DNA of 38,471 nucleotides from Leptotrichiaceae bacterium (GCA_018060185.1 JAGOWQ010000016.1:1-38471); one strand, 5' to 3'. Shown: positions 1-9,630, counted from the first letter of the stretch. The notes: generated from the sequence alone by a model not told the origin. Numbers and translations: made by a program.

Positions 1-2
1 CA

Positions 3-878
3 ACAGTAGAAAATTATAAAAAATTAAATGAAAAAGGAATTGGAACTTATATTTTATTCCAAGAAACATATGATGAGGAAGTATATAAAAGAGTTCACCC
101 AAAATGTTTAAAAGGAGATTACGACTACCATACAACATCTTTTGATAGAGCTATGGAGGGAGGTATTGAAGATGTAGGTGCAGGGGTTTTATTTGGGCTT
201 TCTGATCCTAAATTTGAAGTATTAGGATTAATGATGCATAATGAACATTTGGAAAAAAGGTTTGGAGTAGGATTTCATACAATTTCAGTTCCTAGATTAA
301 GACCAGCAGAAGGGGTTAGTTTAGATACGTTTCCTCATTTATTAAATGATGATATGTTTAAAAAAATAGTTACAGTTATAAGAATAGCAGTTCCTTATAC
401 AGGAATGATATTATCTACAAGGGAAACTGCTGAAATGAGAGAAATCTTATTAAAATACGGAATTTCTCAAGTTAGTGCTGGATCATGTACAGGTGTTGGT
501 GGGTATGAAGAACATATAAAAGGAAGAAAAGTAACTCAATTTGAGTTAGCTGACGAAAGAAGCCCTAAGCAAGTTATAGAAGACTTAATGTCTTCAGGAT
601 ATATTCCGAGTTACTGTACTTCATGTTACAGAACGGGTAGGGTTGGAGAAGCTTTTATGGAAATGGCAAAATCTGAAAAAATACACAATATGTGTAAACC
701 AAATGCACTTACTACATTAGTTGAGTATGCTGTGGATTATGGAGATAAAGAATTGCTTGAAAAGGTAGAAGACTTTGTTCGAGGACAAGCAAGTACTATG
801 GATAACGAAGGACTTAGAAAATTTGTATTAAGAAATATAGACAGATTGAAAGCAGGAGAAAGGGATTTATACATATGA
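3..878 (+). CDS. hydG: [FeFe] hydrogenase H-cluster radical SAM maturase HydG (5' end outside window)
   Basis: The frame is open from base 3, so the gene enters from outside the window; 291 residues are visible of a family length near 470. HydG is a radical SAM tyrosine lyase that makes the CO and cyanide ligands and the Fe synthon for the [FeFe]-hydrogenase H-cluster in the cytoplasm. The visible part is the end of the TIM barrel plus the C-terminal domain. It carries the diagnostic auxiliary-cluster motif CX2CX22C (CTSC at about 618-629, third Cys at about 693-695), which in HydG binds the [5Fe-5S] cluster holding the dangler iron. The N-terminal CX3CX2C radical SAM motif lies off the window. 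The stop codon overlaps the start of hydF (ATGA), so the two are translationally coupled. Confidence 0.95.
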   Translation, partial: TVENYKKLNEKGIGTYILFQETYDEEVYKRVHPKCLKGDYDYHTTSFDRAMEGGIEDVGAGVLFGLSDPKFEVLGLMMHNEHLEKRFGVGFHTISVPRLRPAEGVSLDTFPHLLNDDMFKKIVTVIRIAVPYTGMILSTRETAEMREILLKYGISQVSAGSCTGVGGYEEHIKGRKVTQFELADERSPKQVIEDLMSSGYIPSYCTSCYRTGRVGEAFMEMAKSEKIHNMCKPNALTTLVEYAVDYGDKELLEKVEDFVRGQASTMDNEGLRKFVLRNIDRLKAGERDLYI

Positions 879-2074
879 TGGAAAGAACAGCAAATTCTAA
901 TAGAAAACATATTGCTCTTTTCGGAAGAAGAAACGCTGGGAAGTCTAGTTTATTTAATTTAATATTGGAACAAAATATTTCTTTAGTATCTGATTTTTTA
1001 GGAACAACAACAGATCCTGTATATAAAGCTATGGAATTAGTAGGTTATGGACCGATAAGATTAGTAGATACTGCTGGATTGGATGACATTGGAGAATTAG
1101 GAAAATTAAGAGTTCAAAAATCTAGAGAAGTTCTGCAAAAAATAGACATGGCAATTTATATTTTAGATGCTTCTCAAAAAATTGATGAAGGAGAAATAAA
1201 AGAAGCAAAGGATTTTTTTCAAAGATTTAGAATCTCTCATGTTTTTGTTTGGAATAAAATAGATTTATTAGAAGAAAAAGAAAAACTTAATCTGCAAAAA
1301 AAATATCCAAAAGTCTTCTATTTAGATGTGGATTTATTAAAAAAACGTCAAAATTTAATAAATATAATTAAGAAATATTTAGAAGAACAAGAAGAAGAAT
1401 CGTCTTTAATAGGAGATATATTAGCTTATGGCTCAAAAGTTATTTTAGTTGTTCCAATAGACTCTGAAGCTCCTAAAGGTAGATTGATATTACCTCAAGT
1501 TCAAATAATACGTGATTGTTTAGATAACGGAATTAAAAGTTATGTTGTAAGAGATACTGAATTGGAAGAGGCATTAAAAGAAATAAAGGATGTAGATTTA
1601 GTTATTACAGATTCTCAAGCTTTTGATTTTGTCAATAAAATAGTTCCGAAATCTGTTCCACTGACAAGTTTTTCAATTTTATTTGCTAGACAAAAAGGAG
1701 AAATAAATGATTTTATAGAAGGTGTCAAAGCTTTAGATAAATTAAAAAATGCTCAAAATGGAACGGTATTAATAGTAGAAAGTTGCACTCATACTACATC
1801 ACATGAAGATATAGGCACAGTAAAAATACCAATTTTACTTAAAAAGAAAATAAATAAAAATTTGAATATCATTTTTCAAAATGGAGTAACATTTAAAGAA
1901 GATATACTCGAAGGAGTGGATGTTATCATACACTGTGGCTCGTGTATGTTAACTAGAAAAAACACATTAAATAGAATACAAATAGCAAAAGAAAGAGGAA
2001 TAGCAATTACAAATTATGGAGTTGTTTTAGCTTATTTAACAGGAATTTTGGATAGAGCTGTAGAAATATTATAG
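875..2074 (+). CDS. hydF: [FeFe] hydrogenase H-cluster maturation GTPase HydF
   Basis: A 399-residue scaffold GTPase that assembles the 2Fe subcluster made by HydE and HydG and delivers it to the hydrogenase. An Era-like G domain is visible: G1 GRRNAGKS (residues 17-24), a TTT switch region (44-46), G3 DTAG (65-68) and G4 NKID (127-130). The C-terminal cluster-binding domain has CTH at 304-306 and HCGSC at 353-357, matching the HydF signature CxH-X46-HCxxC. Two ATGs are adjacent (875 and 878); the first overlaps the hydG stop. The structural hydrogenase gene and hydE are not in the window. The next gene begins 30 bases downstream with no visible terminator, so read-through into the glucosidase is possible. 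Confidence 0.95.
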   Translation: MMERTANSNRKHIALFGRRNAGKSSLFNLILEQNISLVSDFLGTTTDPVYKAMELVGYGPIRLVDTAGLDDIGELGKLRVQKSREVLQKIDMAIYILDASQKIDEGEIKEAKDFFQRFRISHVFVWNKIDLLEEKEKLNLQKKYPKVFYLDVDLLKKRQNLINIIKKYLEEQEEESSLIGDILAYGSKVILVVPIDSEAPKGRLILPQVQIIRDCLDNGIKSYVVRDTELEEALKEIKDVDLVITDSQAFDFVNKIVPKSVPLTSFSILFARQKGEINDFIEGVKALDKLKNAQNGTVLIVESCTHTTSHEDIGTVKIPILLKKKINKNLNIIFQNGVTFKEDILEGVDVIIHCGSCMLTRKNTLNRIQIAKERGIAITNYGVVLAYLTGILDRAVEIL

Positions 2075-2104
2075 CTAACATAAAGTAAGTTTGGAGAGAT
2101 TAAT

Positions 2105-5100
2105 ATGGGTTATAAAATTTTAATATATAGAAATAATAAATTTTGCAAAGAAGAATATTTGAAAATGAAATCCGAAGGTACGTATATTTATAAATGGGCA
2201 AATGTTGAGTTAGGAAGTTATTTTTTTGAAATAAAAAATGAAAAAGGAGAAGTAAAAGGAGTGACGTATAATCATACGGCACCTTTTGCTACAGATTTTG
2301 AAGCAATAGCTGAAAAAAATGCTCATCCTAGATCAATAACAGGATTTCAAAAAGGAGTAGATATATTAATTTCTTATAATGATGTAACAAATATTTTTAT
2401 ACTCTCAAAAATGAAATTTTATAAAATGACATTAAATATATCAGATTTTGGTTTGAAAAGTGCAGAAAAAATAGAAATATCAGGGAACTTCAATGATTGG
2501 GAACTAGAAGACGAACCAATAAATCACAAAAAGAATGAAATATATGAAGTAGTTTTAGCTATACCTGAAGGTGTGTATGACTACAAATATTTTATTGATG
2601 AAAAATGGTATCCTGAAAATGAGAATTTAAAGCTAATAATAGGAGAAAATGGAGAGTTATTTCCCAAAGGAGACTTAGGAACAGGTAAATTTGTATTTGA
2701 AGCTATAAATAAAAATACAAATTTAAAAGCAATAGTACATAATCATAGGAGTCTACAGTATTTTAATAAATTATCTAATAGGGAGTATGAATTTACTATA
2801 AGAACTCAATTGGATGATGTGGAAAGAGTATATATAAGTGTAGTTTTAAAAGAAGAAGATAATTATGAAGTGATTTATGAGTTAGAAAGATTGAGTGATA
2901 AAACAAATGGATTTGACTATTTTGAAAGGATTATAGATTTTGGAAAAGATATTGATAAAATTTCTTATTATTTTATATTAGAAGATGGAGGAGTAAAGGC
3001 CTATTTTGACGGTAAAAATCTTACATATAAAAAACCAAGAAGACTACGTCTAAAAACATCAGATGAGAATATTCAAATTTTTAGTATCCCTGCGTGGTCT
3101 AAAGAAGCTATTTGGTATAATATTTTCCCTGATAGATTTTATAATGGAAATTCGTATAATGATCCAATTTTCAATGAATTCGGGCCTGAAGCATTTTTAA
3201 GAAATGAACTTCATGAACAAAATTTTATAGAAGAATACAAATGGTCAAAAAATAATAATTTATATGGAAAATTTGATAGAAATAGGTGGACTTCAGATTA
3301 TGGAAAAAGAGTTGTTTGGGAGACAATAGGAGAAAAAGGGATAGATTACAGTCTTAAATATGCAAGAATGTATGGTGGAGATATCAAAGGAATGAAAGAA
3401 AAAATACCATATATGAAAGAACTTGGGATAACGGCAGTATGGTTAAATCCTGTATTTTTCTCTTATCAAAGTCATAAATATGGTGCCAATGACTTTAGGC
3501 ATATTTCACCTGATTTTGGAATAATAAGAACATCAGGCTCAAAACATGATGTTTTAGTTTCAAAATATAATTCTTATGGAAATAAAAGTTATATAGATGT
3601 TTTAGGAGCTGAAGCAGTAAATAATAGCGAACTTAAACTATTAGAAATAAAAATTACAGGTAAAAATAAAGGTAAAAATGGGTATAGAGAAACTGAGGAT
3701 CCTAAAACATGGGTTTGGACAGAATCAGACTTACTTATGGTTGATTTAATAAAAGAATTTCATAAAAATGGTATAAGAGTTATATTTGATGGAGTATTTA
3801 ATCATAGTAGCGATAGACACTGGGCATTTAATATGGTTCTTGCAGAAGGAGAAAACTCTAAATATAAAGATTGGTATAAATTTACAGATTTTACTGATCA
3901 TACACCTGTAACTGAGGATATGAGTGAAGAAAAAGCTTATGAAATAATGAGAAATAATAAATATAAGTTAAAGTATAATTCTTGGGCAGGATTCGATACT
4001 CTTCCAGAATTTGACACTTTTAATCAAGAATATAAAGAATATATTTTTAATATTACTAGAAAATGGATGTATGGTCCTGATGGAAAAACTTCTGAAAATT
4101 GGCAAGAAGATGACGGAATAGATGGATGGAGACTAGATGTTCCTGATTGTGTAGAAAATCAAAAATTTTGGAATGAATGGAGGGAAGTTGTAAAATCTAG
4201 TAAAAAAGATTCCTATATTACAGCAGAGTTGTGGGGTAATGCTTCAAATGATATAAATGAAGGAAACAAATTTGATACTGTTATGAATTATGAATGGTTG
4301 AAAACAGTAATAGGATTTTTTATAAATCAAAGTAAAGAAGAAGGGGAAAGATACAAACTTACCCCAACAGAATTTTTTAATGAATTAAGAGAAAAAAGCT
4401 CTTGGTATCCTTATCAAGCATTACAAGCTTCTCAAAATTTAAACGGTTCTCATGACACGGATAGACTATATTCAAGAATAGTAAATGATGGTTTAGGAAC
4501 AAATTTAGAAGAAGGAAAGCAACTTGAAAAAGGATATAATAGTATAAGACCTGACTTAGCATCTAATTATCATCCAAATACTTCTATAGACTGGATAAAT
4601 AGTAAAATAAAACCAAAAGATGTATTAAAACTTATATCTATATTTCAAATGACATATATCGGTGCTCCTATGCTTTTTTATGGGGATGAAGTTGGAATGT
4701 GGGGGGCAACAGATCCTTATTGTAGAAAACCAATGCTTTGGGCAGATTTTATGTATGATAATGAAAAAAATCCATCATATATAAATAGAGGAGAAGAATA
4801 TTTTCAAAAGAGAGATAATGATTTATTTCAATGGTACAAAAAACTTATAAAAATAAGAAAAGAAAATAGAGTTCTAGTTTATGGAAAGTTTAAAGAATTA
4901 CTTTCAGACAATGAAAATGATATTATTGCTTATGAGAGAACAAATGAAGGAAGATCTATAATAGTTGTCATAAATAATTCTTTTGAAAATAAAGAAGATA
5001 TAGAAATTCAAACAGATTATCTAGAAGAAAAATATTTGGATTTAATTACAGGAAATATGTTCATAATTAAAGGTTCTGGAAAATTAAAAATAAGTTTAAA

Positions 5101-5149
5101 AGCAAAACAAGGGATGATACTGAAGAGATGGATGAACGGGTGGAGATAA
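2105..5149 (+). CDS. Cytoplasmic GH13 alpha-glucosidase / neopullulanase-cyclomaltodextrinase type, multidomain
   Basis: A 1014-residue alpha-glucan hydrolase. No signal peptide, so it should act on maltodextrins inside the cell. Domains: an N-terminal beta-rich stretch I do not recognise (1-110), a CBM48/AMPK-like E-set domain (about 118-175, GNFNDW), a CBM34-like neopullulanase N-domain (about 225-315), then the (beta/alpha)8 barrel beginning at IWYNIFPDRF. Conserved GH13 regions: I DGVFNH (562-567), II GWRLD with nucleophile D678, III TAELWG with acid/base E708, IV SHDTD with D784. The order CBM34 then 'IFPDRFYNG' points to subfamily GH13_20. It is much longer than the usual roughly 580 residues because of the extra N-terminal domains and an insertion near 460-545. 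The start follows a GGAGAG Shine-Dalgarno. The exact product specificity cannot be read from sequence. Confidence 0.88.
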   Translation: MGYKILIYRNNKFCKEEYLKMKSEGTYIYKWANVELGSYFFEIKNEKGEVKGVTYNHTAPFATDFEAIAEKNAHPRSITGFQKGVDILISYNDVTNIFILSKMKFYKMTLNISDFGLKSAEKIEISGNFNDWELEDEPINHKKNEIYEVVLAIPEGVYDYKYFIDEKWYPENENLKLIIGENGELFPKGDLGTGKFVFEAINKNTNLKAIVHNHRSLQYFNKLSNREYEFTIRTQLDDVERVYISVVLKEEDNYEVIYELERLSDKTNGFDYFERIIDFGKDIDKISYYFILEDGGVKAYFDGKNLTYKKPRRLRLKTSDENIQIFSIPAWSKEAIWYNIFPDRFYNGNSYNDPIFNEFGPEAFLRNELHEQNFIEEYKWSKNNNLYGKFDRNRWTSDYGKRVVWETIGEKGIDYSLKYARMYGGDIKGMKEKIPYMKELGITAVWLNPVFFSYQSHKYGANDFRHISPDFGIIRTSGSKHDVLVSKYNSYGNKSYIDVLGAEAVNNSELKLLEIKITGKNKGKNGYRETEDPKTWVWTESDLLMVDLIKEFHKNGIRVIFDGVFNHSSDRHWAFNMVLAEGENSKYKDWYKFTDFTDHTPVTEDMSEEKAYEIMRNNKYKLKYNSWAGFDTLPEFDTFNQEYKEYIFNITRKWMYGPDGKTSENWQEDDGIDGWRLDVPDCVENQKFWNEWREVVKSSKKDSYITAELWGNASNDINEGNKFDTVMNYEWLKTVIGFFINQSKEEGERYKLTPTEFFNELREKSSWYPYQALQASQNLNGSHDTDRLYSRIVNDGLGTNLEEGKQLEKGYNSIRPDLASNYHPNTSIDWINSKIKPKDVLKLISIFQMTYIGAPMLFYGDEVGMWGATDPYCRKPMLWADFMYDNEKNPSYINRGEEYFQKRDNDLFQWYKKLIKIRKENRVLVYGKFKELLSDNENDIIAYERTNEGRSIIVVINNSFENKEDIEIQTDYLEEKYLDLITGNMFIIKGSGKLKISLKAKQGMILKRWMNGWR

Positions 5150-5151
5150 AA

Positions 5152-5922
5152 ATGTTTTTAGATGAAAGATTGGAAAAAATATTAGAAATATTAAAAAAAG
5201 AAAAAAAAGTAAAAGTAAACGAACTATCTGAAAAATTTAACGTTTCTGAAGTAATTATACGAAAAAATTTAAAAAGACTAGAGTTAGAAGGTAAGTTAAA
5301 AAGAACTCACGGTGGGGCAATGTTATTAAAAGAGATAGTTCATACTATAACTTTAGAAGAGAGAATAATAAATAGAACAAAACAAAAAGAAGATATTGCA
5401 AGAAAAATAGTAAAAAATATTGAAAACTCAGAAGAGATATTTTTTGATGTTTCTAGTGTAAATTATATTGCTTCGGAATATCTATCTAAAACAATGAAAA
5501 ATGTTACTTTAATTACAAATATGCCAAGTATAGCTTCACTTTTTAATAATAATTCTAGAGTTAAAATTATTATAATTGGTGGAGACTACAGTAAAGAAAT
5601 TGGAGGAAATGTAGGAATAGAAGCAATAAATAGTATAAAAAAATATAATGTTGATAAGTCATTTATAGGTAGTGCTGGAATAGATTTAGATACTGGAAAA
5701 GTTATGAATTTTGAATCTAATGACGGTAATACAAAAAGAGAAATAATAAAAATCTCAAAACAAAGTTTTTTAGCAACAGAATATAGAAAATTTGGAATTT
5801 CTGGAAGTTATAAATTTGCTGAATTAAAAGATTTTGATAATATAATTACAGAAAAAGAAGAAAAGGATTATTCTGATAATATAAAAAAAATATTTGTTGA
5901 TTGTAATATAGAAATAAAATAA
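5152..5922 (+). CDS. DeoR-family transcriptional regulator
   Basis: A 256-residue sugar-phosphate-responsive repressor type. The N-terminal DeoR winged helix-turn-helix (about residues 5-58) includes the recognition segment VSEVIIRKNLKRLE and the wing RTHGGA. The rest is the DeoRC sensor fold, with FFDVSS, LITNMPS, IIIGGDY and FIGSAGID. I chose ATG 5152 over the in-frame ATG at 5128 because GGTGGAG lies just upstream, the glucosidase stop (5147-5149) precedes it by two bases, and family members begin close to 'ERLEKIL'. The close spacing to the GH13 gene suggests co-transcription and perhaps control of maltodextrin use. The aldolase/glycyl-radical block also carries DeoR-like operators, so this protein is a candidate there too; both targets are inference. 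Confidence 0.88.
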   Translation: MFLDERLEKILEILKKEKKVKVNELSEKFNVSEVIIRKNLKRLELEGKLKRTHGGAMLLKEIVHTITLEERIINRTKQKEDIARKIVKNIENSEEIFFDVSSVNYIASEYLSKTMKNVTLITNMPSIASLFNNNSRVKIIIIGGDYSKEIGGNVGIEAINSIKKYNVDKSFIGSAGIDLDTGKVMNFESNDGNTKREIIKISKQSFLATEYRKFGISGSYKFAELKDFDNIITEKEEKDYSDNIKKIFVDCNIEIK

Positions 5923-5931
5923 TATTATATC

Positions 5932-5960
5932 TTGAAAATGAATGTAAACAATGATATAAT
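5932..5960 (+). promoter_or_regulatory. Promoter of pgk
   Basis: TTGAAA at 5932-5937, a 17-base spacer and TATAAT at 5955-5960, preceded by TG one base upstream (extended -10). It lies just after the DeoR-family stop and 53 bases before pgk. The layout is the same as at the gap promoter (24372-24400). Confidence 0.8.
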
Positions 5961-6012
5961 TTTAAAAAAGGCAATAAAGATTAAATAAGTTTAAATATTT
6001 TAGGAGGAAGCA

Positions 6013-7230
6013 ATGGCTAAGAAAACAGTAAAAGATTTAGATGTAAAAGGGAAAAAAGTTTTAGTAAGAGTTGACTTTAATGTACCGATAAAAAATGGGG
6101 TTATAACTGATGATAACAGAATTACAGCAGCATTACCTACTTTAAATCACATTTTAGAAAATGGGGGAAAAGTAATAGCGTTTTCTCATTTAGGAAAAGT
6201 AAAAGAAGAGGCGGATAAAGCTTCAAAAACTTTAGCACCAGTAGCAAAAAGATTAGAGGAAGTTTTAGGAAAGCCAGTTAAATTTGTTTCAGAAACAAGA
6301 GGGGCAGCTTTAGAAGGAGCTATTTCTGAGTTAAAAGATGGCGAAATACTTATGTTTGAAAACACTAGATTTGAAGATTTAGATGGAAAAAAAGAATCTA
6401 AAAATGATCCTGAATTAGGTAAATATTGGGCATCATTAGGAGATGTTTTTGTAAATGATGCATTTGGAACTGCACATAGAGCACATGCTTCAAATGTAGG
6501 AATTGCTTCAAATATCTCAGATTCTGCAGTAGGATTTTTAGTTGAAAAAGAAATTAATTTTATAGGTGGAGCTGTTGATAATCCATCAAGACCACTTGTT
6601 GCTATTTTAGGTGGAGCAAAAGTTTCTGATAAAATAGGAGTTATAGAAAACTTATTAGATAAAGCTGATAAAGTAATAATAGGTGGAGGAATGATGTTTA
6701 CATTCTTAAAAGCTCTAGGAAAAAACACAGGATCTTCATTATTAGAAGCTGATAAAGTTGAATTAGCAGCATCATTAATTACTAAAGCAAAAGAAAAAGG
6801 TGTAGAATTATTATTGCCAATAGATACAGTTGTTACAAAAGAATTTAAAAATGATACAGAATTTAAAACAATTTCTGTAAATGAAATAGAAGACGGATGG
6901 ATGGGATTAGATATAGGATCAGATTCTATAAAATTATTTTCAGACTCTCTAGTTGGTGCAAAAACAGTAGTTTGGAACGGACCAATGGGAGTATTTGAAA
7001 TGTCCAATTTTGCTAAAGGAACTATAGGAGTGTGTGAATCTATAGCTAATTTAGAAGGTGCAACAACTATAATTGGTGGTGGGGACTCAGCGGCAGCAGC
7101 AATTCAATTAGGATATGCTGACAAATTTTCACATATTTCAACAGGTGGAGGAGCTTCATTGGAATATTTAGAAGGAAAAGTTTTACCAGGGGTAGATGCT
7201 ATTGCTGATAAATCATGTGGATGTAAATAA
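6013..7230 (+). CDS. pgk: Phosphoglycerate kinase
   Basis: A 405-residue glycolytic enzyme that converts 1,3-bisphosphoglycerate and ADP to 3-phosphoglycerate and ATP. The N-terminal substrate-binding lobe has VRVDFNVP near residue 18 and the DNRI loop. Later come [20 protein letters not shown] and [11 protein letters not shown]. The nucleotide lobe carries WNGPMGVFE and the C-terminal GGGDS and STGGGA motifs. Full length. The start follows AGGAGG at 6002-6007. The C-terminus ends in an unusual short Cys-containing tail (SCGCK). It is monocistronic, with its own extended -10 promoter upstream and a strong terminator downstream. Confidence 0.97.
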   Translation: MAKKTVKDLDVKGKKVLVRVDFNVPIKNGVITDDNRITAALPTLNHILENGGKVIAFSHLGKVKEEADKASKTLAPVAKRLEEVLGKPVKFVSETRGAALEGAISELKDGEILMFENTRFEDLDGKKESKNDPELGKYWASLGDVFVNDAFGTAHRAHASNVGIASNISDSAVGFLVEKEINFIGGAVDNPSRPLVAILGGAKVSDKIGVIENLLDKADKVIIGGGMMFTFLKALGKNTGSSLLEADKVELAASLITKAKEKGVELLLPIDTVVTKEFKNDTEFKTISVNEIEDGWMGLDIGSDSIKLFSDSLVGAKTVVWNGPMGVFEMSNFAKGTIGVCESIANLEGATTIIGGGDSAAAAIQLGYADKFSHISTGGGASLEYLEGKVLPGVDAIADKSCGCK

Positions 7231-7243
7231 ATTATATGAAAAT

Positions 7244-7281
7244 GTATCAGTATAACTTTTTGTTGTATTGATACTTTTTTT
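7244..7281 (+). terminator. Rho-independent terminator of pgk
   Basis: Arms 7244-7256 and 7262-7274 form a 13-bp stem (two G-T pairs) with a TTTTT loop, followed by seven Ts (7275-7281). Confidence 0.88.
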
Positions 7282-7292
7282 ATAAAAAAATG

Positions 7293-7301
7293 TGGTATAC
7301 T
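7293..7301 (+). promoter_or_regulatory. Extended -10 promoter of the NadN-like gene
   Basis: TGGTATACT (TG-n-TATACT) directly after the pgk terminator and 38 bases before the next start. No good -35 is present at 16-18 bases (TTGATA at 7268-7273 is 22 bases away), so it would rely on the extended -10. Confidence 0.55.
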
Positions 7302-7338
7302 TAAATAAATGAAGAAAACAAATTAAGGAGATTTTATT

Positions 7339-9114
7339 ATGAGAAAATTATTTTTATTAGGATTGTCAACAATGTTGTTTTATGTAACAGGTTATTCAAC
7401 AACAAAAGTATCAAGCAATCCGATAGAGTTAACTGTGGTACATATCAACGATCATCATTCACATTTAGAAGAAGAAAAAATGACATTAAAATTAAATGGA
7501 AAAGATGTAACAGTAAATGTAGGAGGAATGCCTAGAATAGCTCAAAAAATATCTGATGTTAAGAAAAAAAATAAAAATACTTTAGCATTACATGCTGGTG
7601 ACGCATTATCAGGTACATTATATTATACATTATTTCAAGGAAAAGCTGATGCAGCATTAATGAATACCGTAAAATTTGATTATTTTACATTGGGAAATCA
7701 CGAATTTGATGATGGTAACAATGTATTAAAATCATTTTTAGATGATTTAAAAATACCAGCACTTTCTGCCAATGTTATACCTGATAAAGGAAGTATACTA
7801 GAAGGTAAATGGCAACCTTATGCAATAAAAAAAATGGGTGGGCAAGATATAGCTATAGTAGGATTAGACGTTGTAGGTAAAACAATAGAATCTTCAAGTC
7901 CTGGAAAAGATATTAAATTTGAAGATGAACTAGAAACAGCTAGAAAAATCACTAAAGAATTACAATCTAAAGGAATTAATAAAATAATCTTTGTATCTCA
8001 CGCAGGATATGAAAAAAATGTAGAAATAGCAGAAAAAGTATCAGGAATAGATTTAATAATAACAGGAGATTCGCATTATTTAATGGGTAAAGAATTTGCT
8101 GAATTTGGATTAAATCCAAAAGAAGGAGATTATCCTAAAAAAGTTATGTCTCCTACAGGAGAACCTGTTTATATAGCAGAAGCTTGGAACTATAGTTATC
8201 TTTTAGGGCAATTAAAAATAAAATTTGACTCTAAAGGAGTAATTACAAATGTAGTTGCAACGCCTCAAATATTAATAGGGGATGATTTTTTTGAAGTTAA
8301 AAATGAAAAAGGGGAAAAAGTTCAATTAAGTGACCCTGAAAAAGCAATGTTATTAAAGTTTGTGAAAAATCATAAAAATATAGAATCAGTTAAAAATGAT
8401 CCTAACTCTCAAGCTATTTTAGAAAATTATAGAAAAGAAAAAACAGAATTAGGTAAGCAATCTGTAGGTAAAATTAAAGATGTAATTCCTGGTGGATCAG
8501 AAAACAGAATCCCAAATGAAAAAAATCCTGAAGGATCATTTGCAACGACACTAGTTGCAGAAGCAGTTTTAAATACTCTTCAAAATACAGGAACTGGAAA
8601 TGTTGATTTTGTTATATTAAATTCAGGAGGAGTTAGAATAACTCTTAATCCTGGAGATTTTACAACTGATCAGGCATACACATTATTACCATTTACATCA
8701 AATACTGTATATACTATGAGAATAACAGGAGCAGAAGTTAAACAAGTAATAGAAGATGCATTAAATTTTGTATTTACAGGAGGATCTTCAGGAGCATTTC
8801 CTTATGGAGCTGGTATAAGATATGAAGCTACTAAAGAAGGAACTTTAGGAACAAGGGTTAAAAAAGTTGAAGTATTTGATAGAAAAACAAATAAATGGGT
8901 ATTAATTGACAATAATAAGACTTACTCATTGGGAACTAATTCATATATAGCATCAGGAAAAGATGGATATACGACTTTTGGAAAAATTACTTCAGATCCA
9001 AACAGAGGAGGAACAGATACTTACTTAGGAGATGCGAAATTATTTATTGATTACTTAAAATCTAAAACAGAATTAGGAAGACCTGCTTCTTCTAACGTTA
9101 AATTAAAATATTAA
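7339..9114 (+). CDS. nadN: Secreted NadN-like 5'-nucleotidase (NAD pyrophosphatase / NMN nucleotidase type)
   Basis: A 591-residue UshA-superfamily phosphoesterase that would act outside the cytoplasmic membrane on nucleotides or NAD. It has an N-terminal signal peptide (about 1-20, no lipobox Cys). The metallophosphatase domain carries the dimetal ligands: NDHHSH (37-42), HAGDA (85-89), GNHEF (119-123), SHAG (220-223) and GDSH (243-246). The 5'-nucleotidase C-terminal domain (about 375-565) includes NSGGVR and FPYGAGIRYEA. Phrases such as NDHHSHLE, SSSPGKD, SANVIPDK and GKDGYTTFGK agree with remembered Haemophilus NadN, making it a closer fit than UshA. Expected role: release of NMN/nicotinamide riboside or nucleosides for uptake. 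It starts after an AGGAG Shine-Dalgarno and has its own promoter. Confidence 0.88.
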   Translation: MRKLFLLGLSTMLFYVTGYSTTKVSSNPIELTVVHINDHHSHLEEEKMTLKLNGKDVTVNVGGMPRIAQKISDVKKKNKNTLALHAGDALSGTLYYTLFQGKADAALMNTVKFDYFTLGNHEFDDGNNVLKSFLDDLKIPALSANVIPDKGSILEGKWQPYAIKKMGGQDIAIVGLDVVGKTIESSSPGKDIKFEDELETARKITKELQSKGINKIIFVSHAGYEKNVEIAEKVSGIDLIITGDSHYLMGKEFAEFGLNPKEGDYPKKVMSPTGEPVYIAEAWNYSYLLGQLKIKFDSKGVITNVVATPQILIGDDFFEVKNEKGEKVQLSDPEKAMLLKFVKNHKNIESVKNDPNSQAILENYRKEKTELGKQSVGKIKDVIPGGSENRIPNEKNPEGSFATTLVAEAVLNTLQNTGTGNVDFVILNSGGVRITLNPGDFTTDQAYTLLPFTSNTVYTMRITGAEVKQVIEDALNFVFTGGSSGAFPYGAGIRYEATKEGTLGTRVKKVEVFDRKTNKWVLIDNNKTYSLGTNSYIASGKDGYTTFGKITSDPNRGGTDTYLGDAKLFIDYLKSKTELGRPASSNVKLKY

Positions 9115-9143
9115 TAAAAAAATTATAATATAGAAACAATAAA

Positions 9144-9208
9144 AATCTCGCTTTCACCAATATTCATGATTATTACATGTATTTCAAGGTGAGTAGCGGG
9201 ATTATTTT
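9144..9208 (+). other. Composite hairpin between nadN and the MazG-like gene (terminator or leader element)
   Basis: The outer stem pairs AATCTCGCT (9144-9152) with AGCGGGATT (9195-9203). After a 2x3 internal loop, CACC (9155-9158) pairs with GGTG (9188-9191). A small CATG/CATG pairing is possible in the apical region. It is followed only by ATTTT, a weak U-tract, and ends just before the GGAGG of the next gene. It could be the nadN terminator or a regulatory leader. I recognise no known riboswitch class in it. Confidence 0.45.
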
Positions 9209-9225
9209 ATAAAAAAGGAGGTAAA

Positions 9226-9630
9226 ATGGGGGATAAAAATAATATGACTATAAAAGAAGTGCAGTATTTAATAAAACATATAGAATTGGGAACTTTAAAA
9301 GAAGTCAGTGAAAAAACGACATTGGAGAGAAAAGAAAACACGCAAAGGCTAATATTAAAATTAATAGAAGAATTTGGAGAACTAGCAGAGAACATAAGAA
9401 AAGATTCGAGATACACAGGTGAAAATATAAGAGGAACTATAGAAGAAGAATTATTTGATATTTTCTACTATATTATTGCTATTGCAAATGATTATAAGAT
9501 TGATTTAGAAGAAATTTTTTATATTAAAGATTGTGTTAATAGGGAAAAATATAAAAGAAAATTTTCTTTAAATGAAGCTAGAGAAGAATACATAAGAAAA
9601 GTAAATACAGAAAAAAATAAAACAAAATAA
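9226..9630 (+). CDS. MazG-like nucleotide pyrophosphohydrolase
   Basis: A 134-residue all-alpha NTP pyrophosphohydrolase of the MazG superfamily. These enzymes hydrolyse (d)NTPs or aberrant nucleotides to NMP and PPi in the cytoplasm with Mg2+. The family signature is visible: EEFGE at residues 48-52 (EExxE) and ELFD at 75-78 (ExxD), on two predicted helices. Length fits single-domain members rather than the two-domain E. coli MazG. The start at 9226 lies four bases after GGAGG; the next ATG (9244) is too far from it. Its position between secreted nucleotidases suggests nucleotide salvage or housecleaning, which is inference. Its stop codon sits inside an AAAAT repeat tract. The substrate cannot be predicted. 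Confidence 0.78.
   Translation: MGDKNNMTIKEVQYLIKHIELGTLKEVSEKTTLERKENTQRLILKLIEEFGELAENIRKDSRYTGENIRGTIEEELFDIFYYIIAIANDYKIDLEEIFYIKDCVNREKYKRKFSLNEAREEYIRKVNTEKNKTK

Noticed and set aside
6186..7007. A 273-codon open frame antisense to pgk
   Set aside because: It is a shadow of the strongly biased pgk codons: no Shine-Dalgarno, no recognisable motif, Ser/Pro/Asn-rich composition typical of antisense frames.
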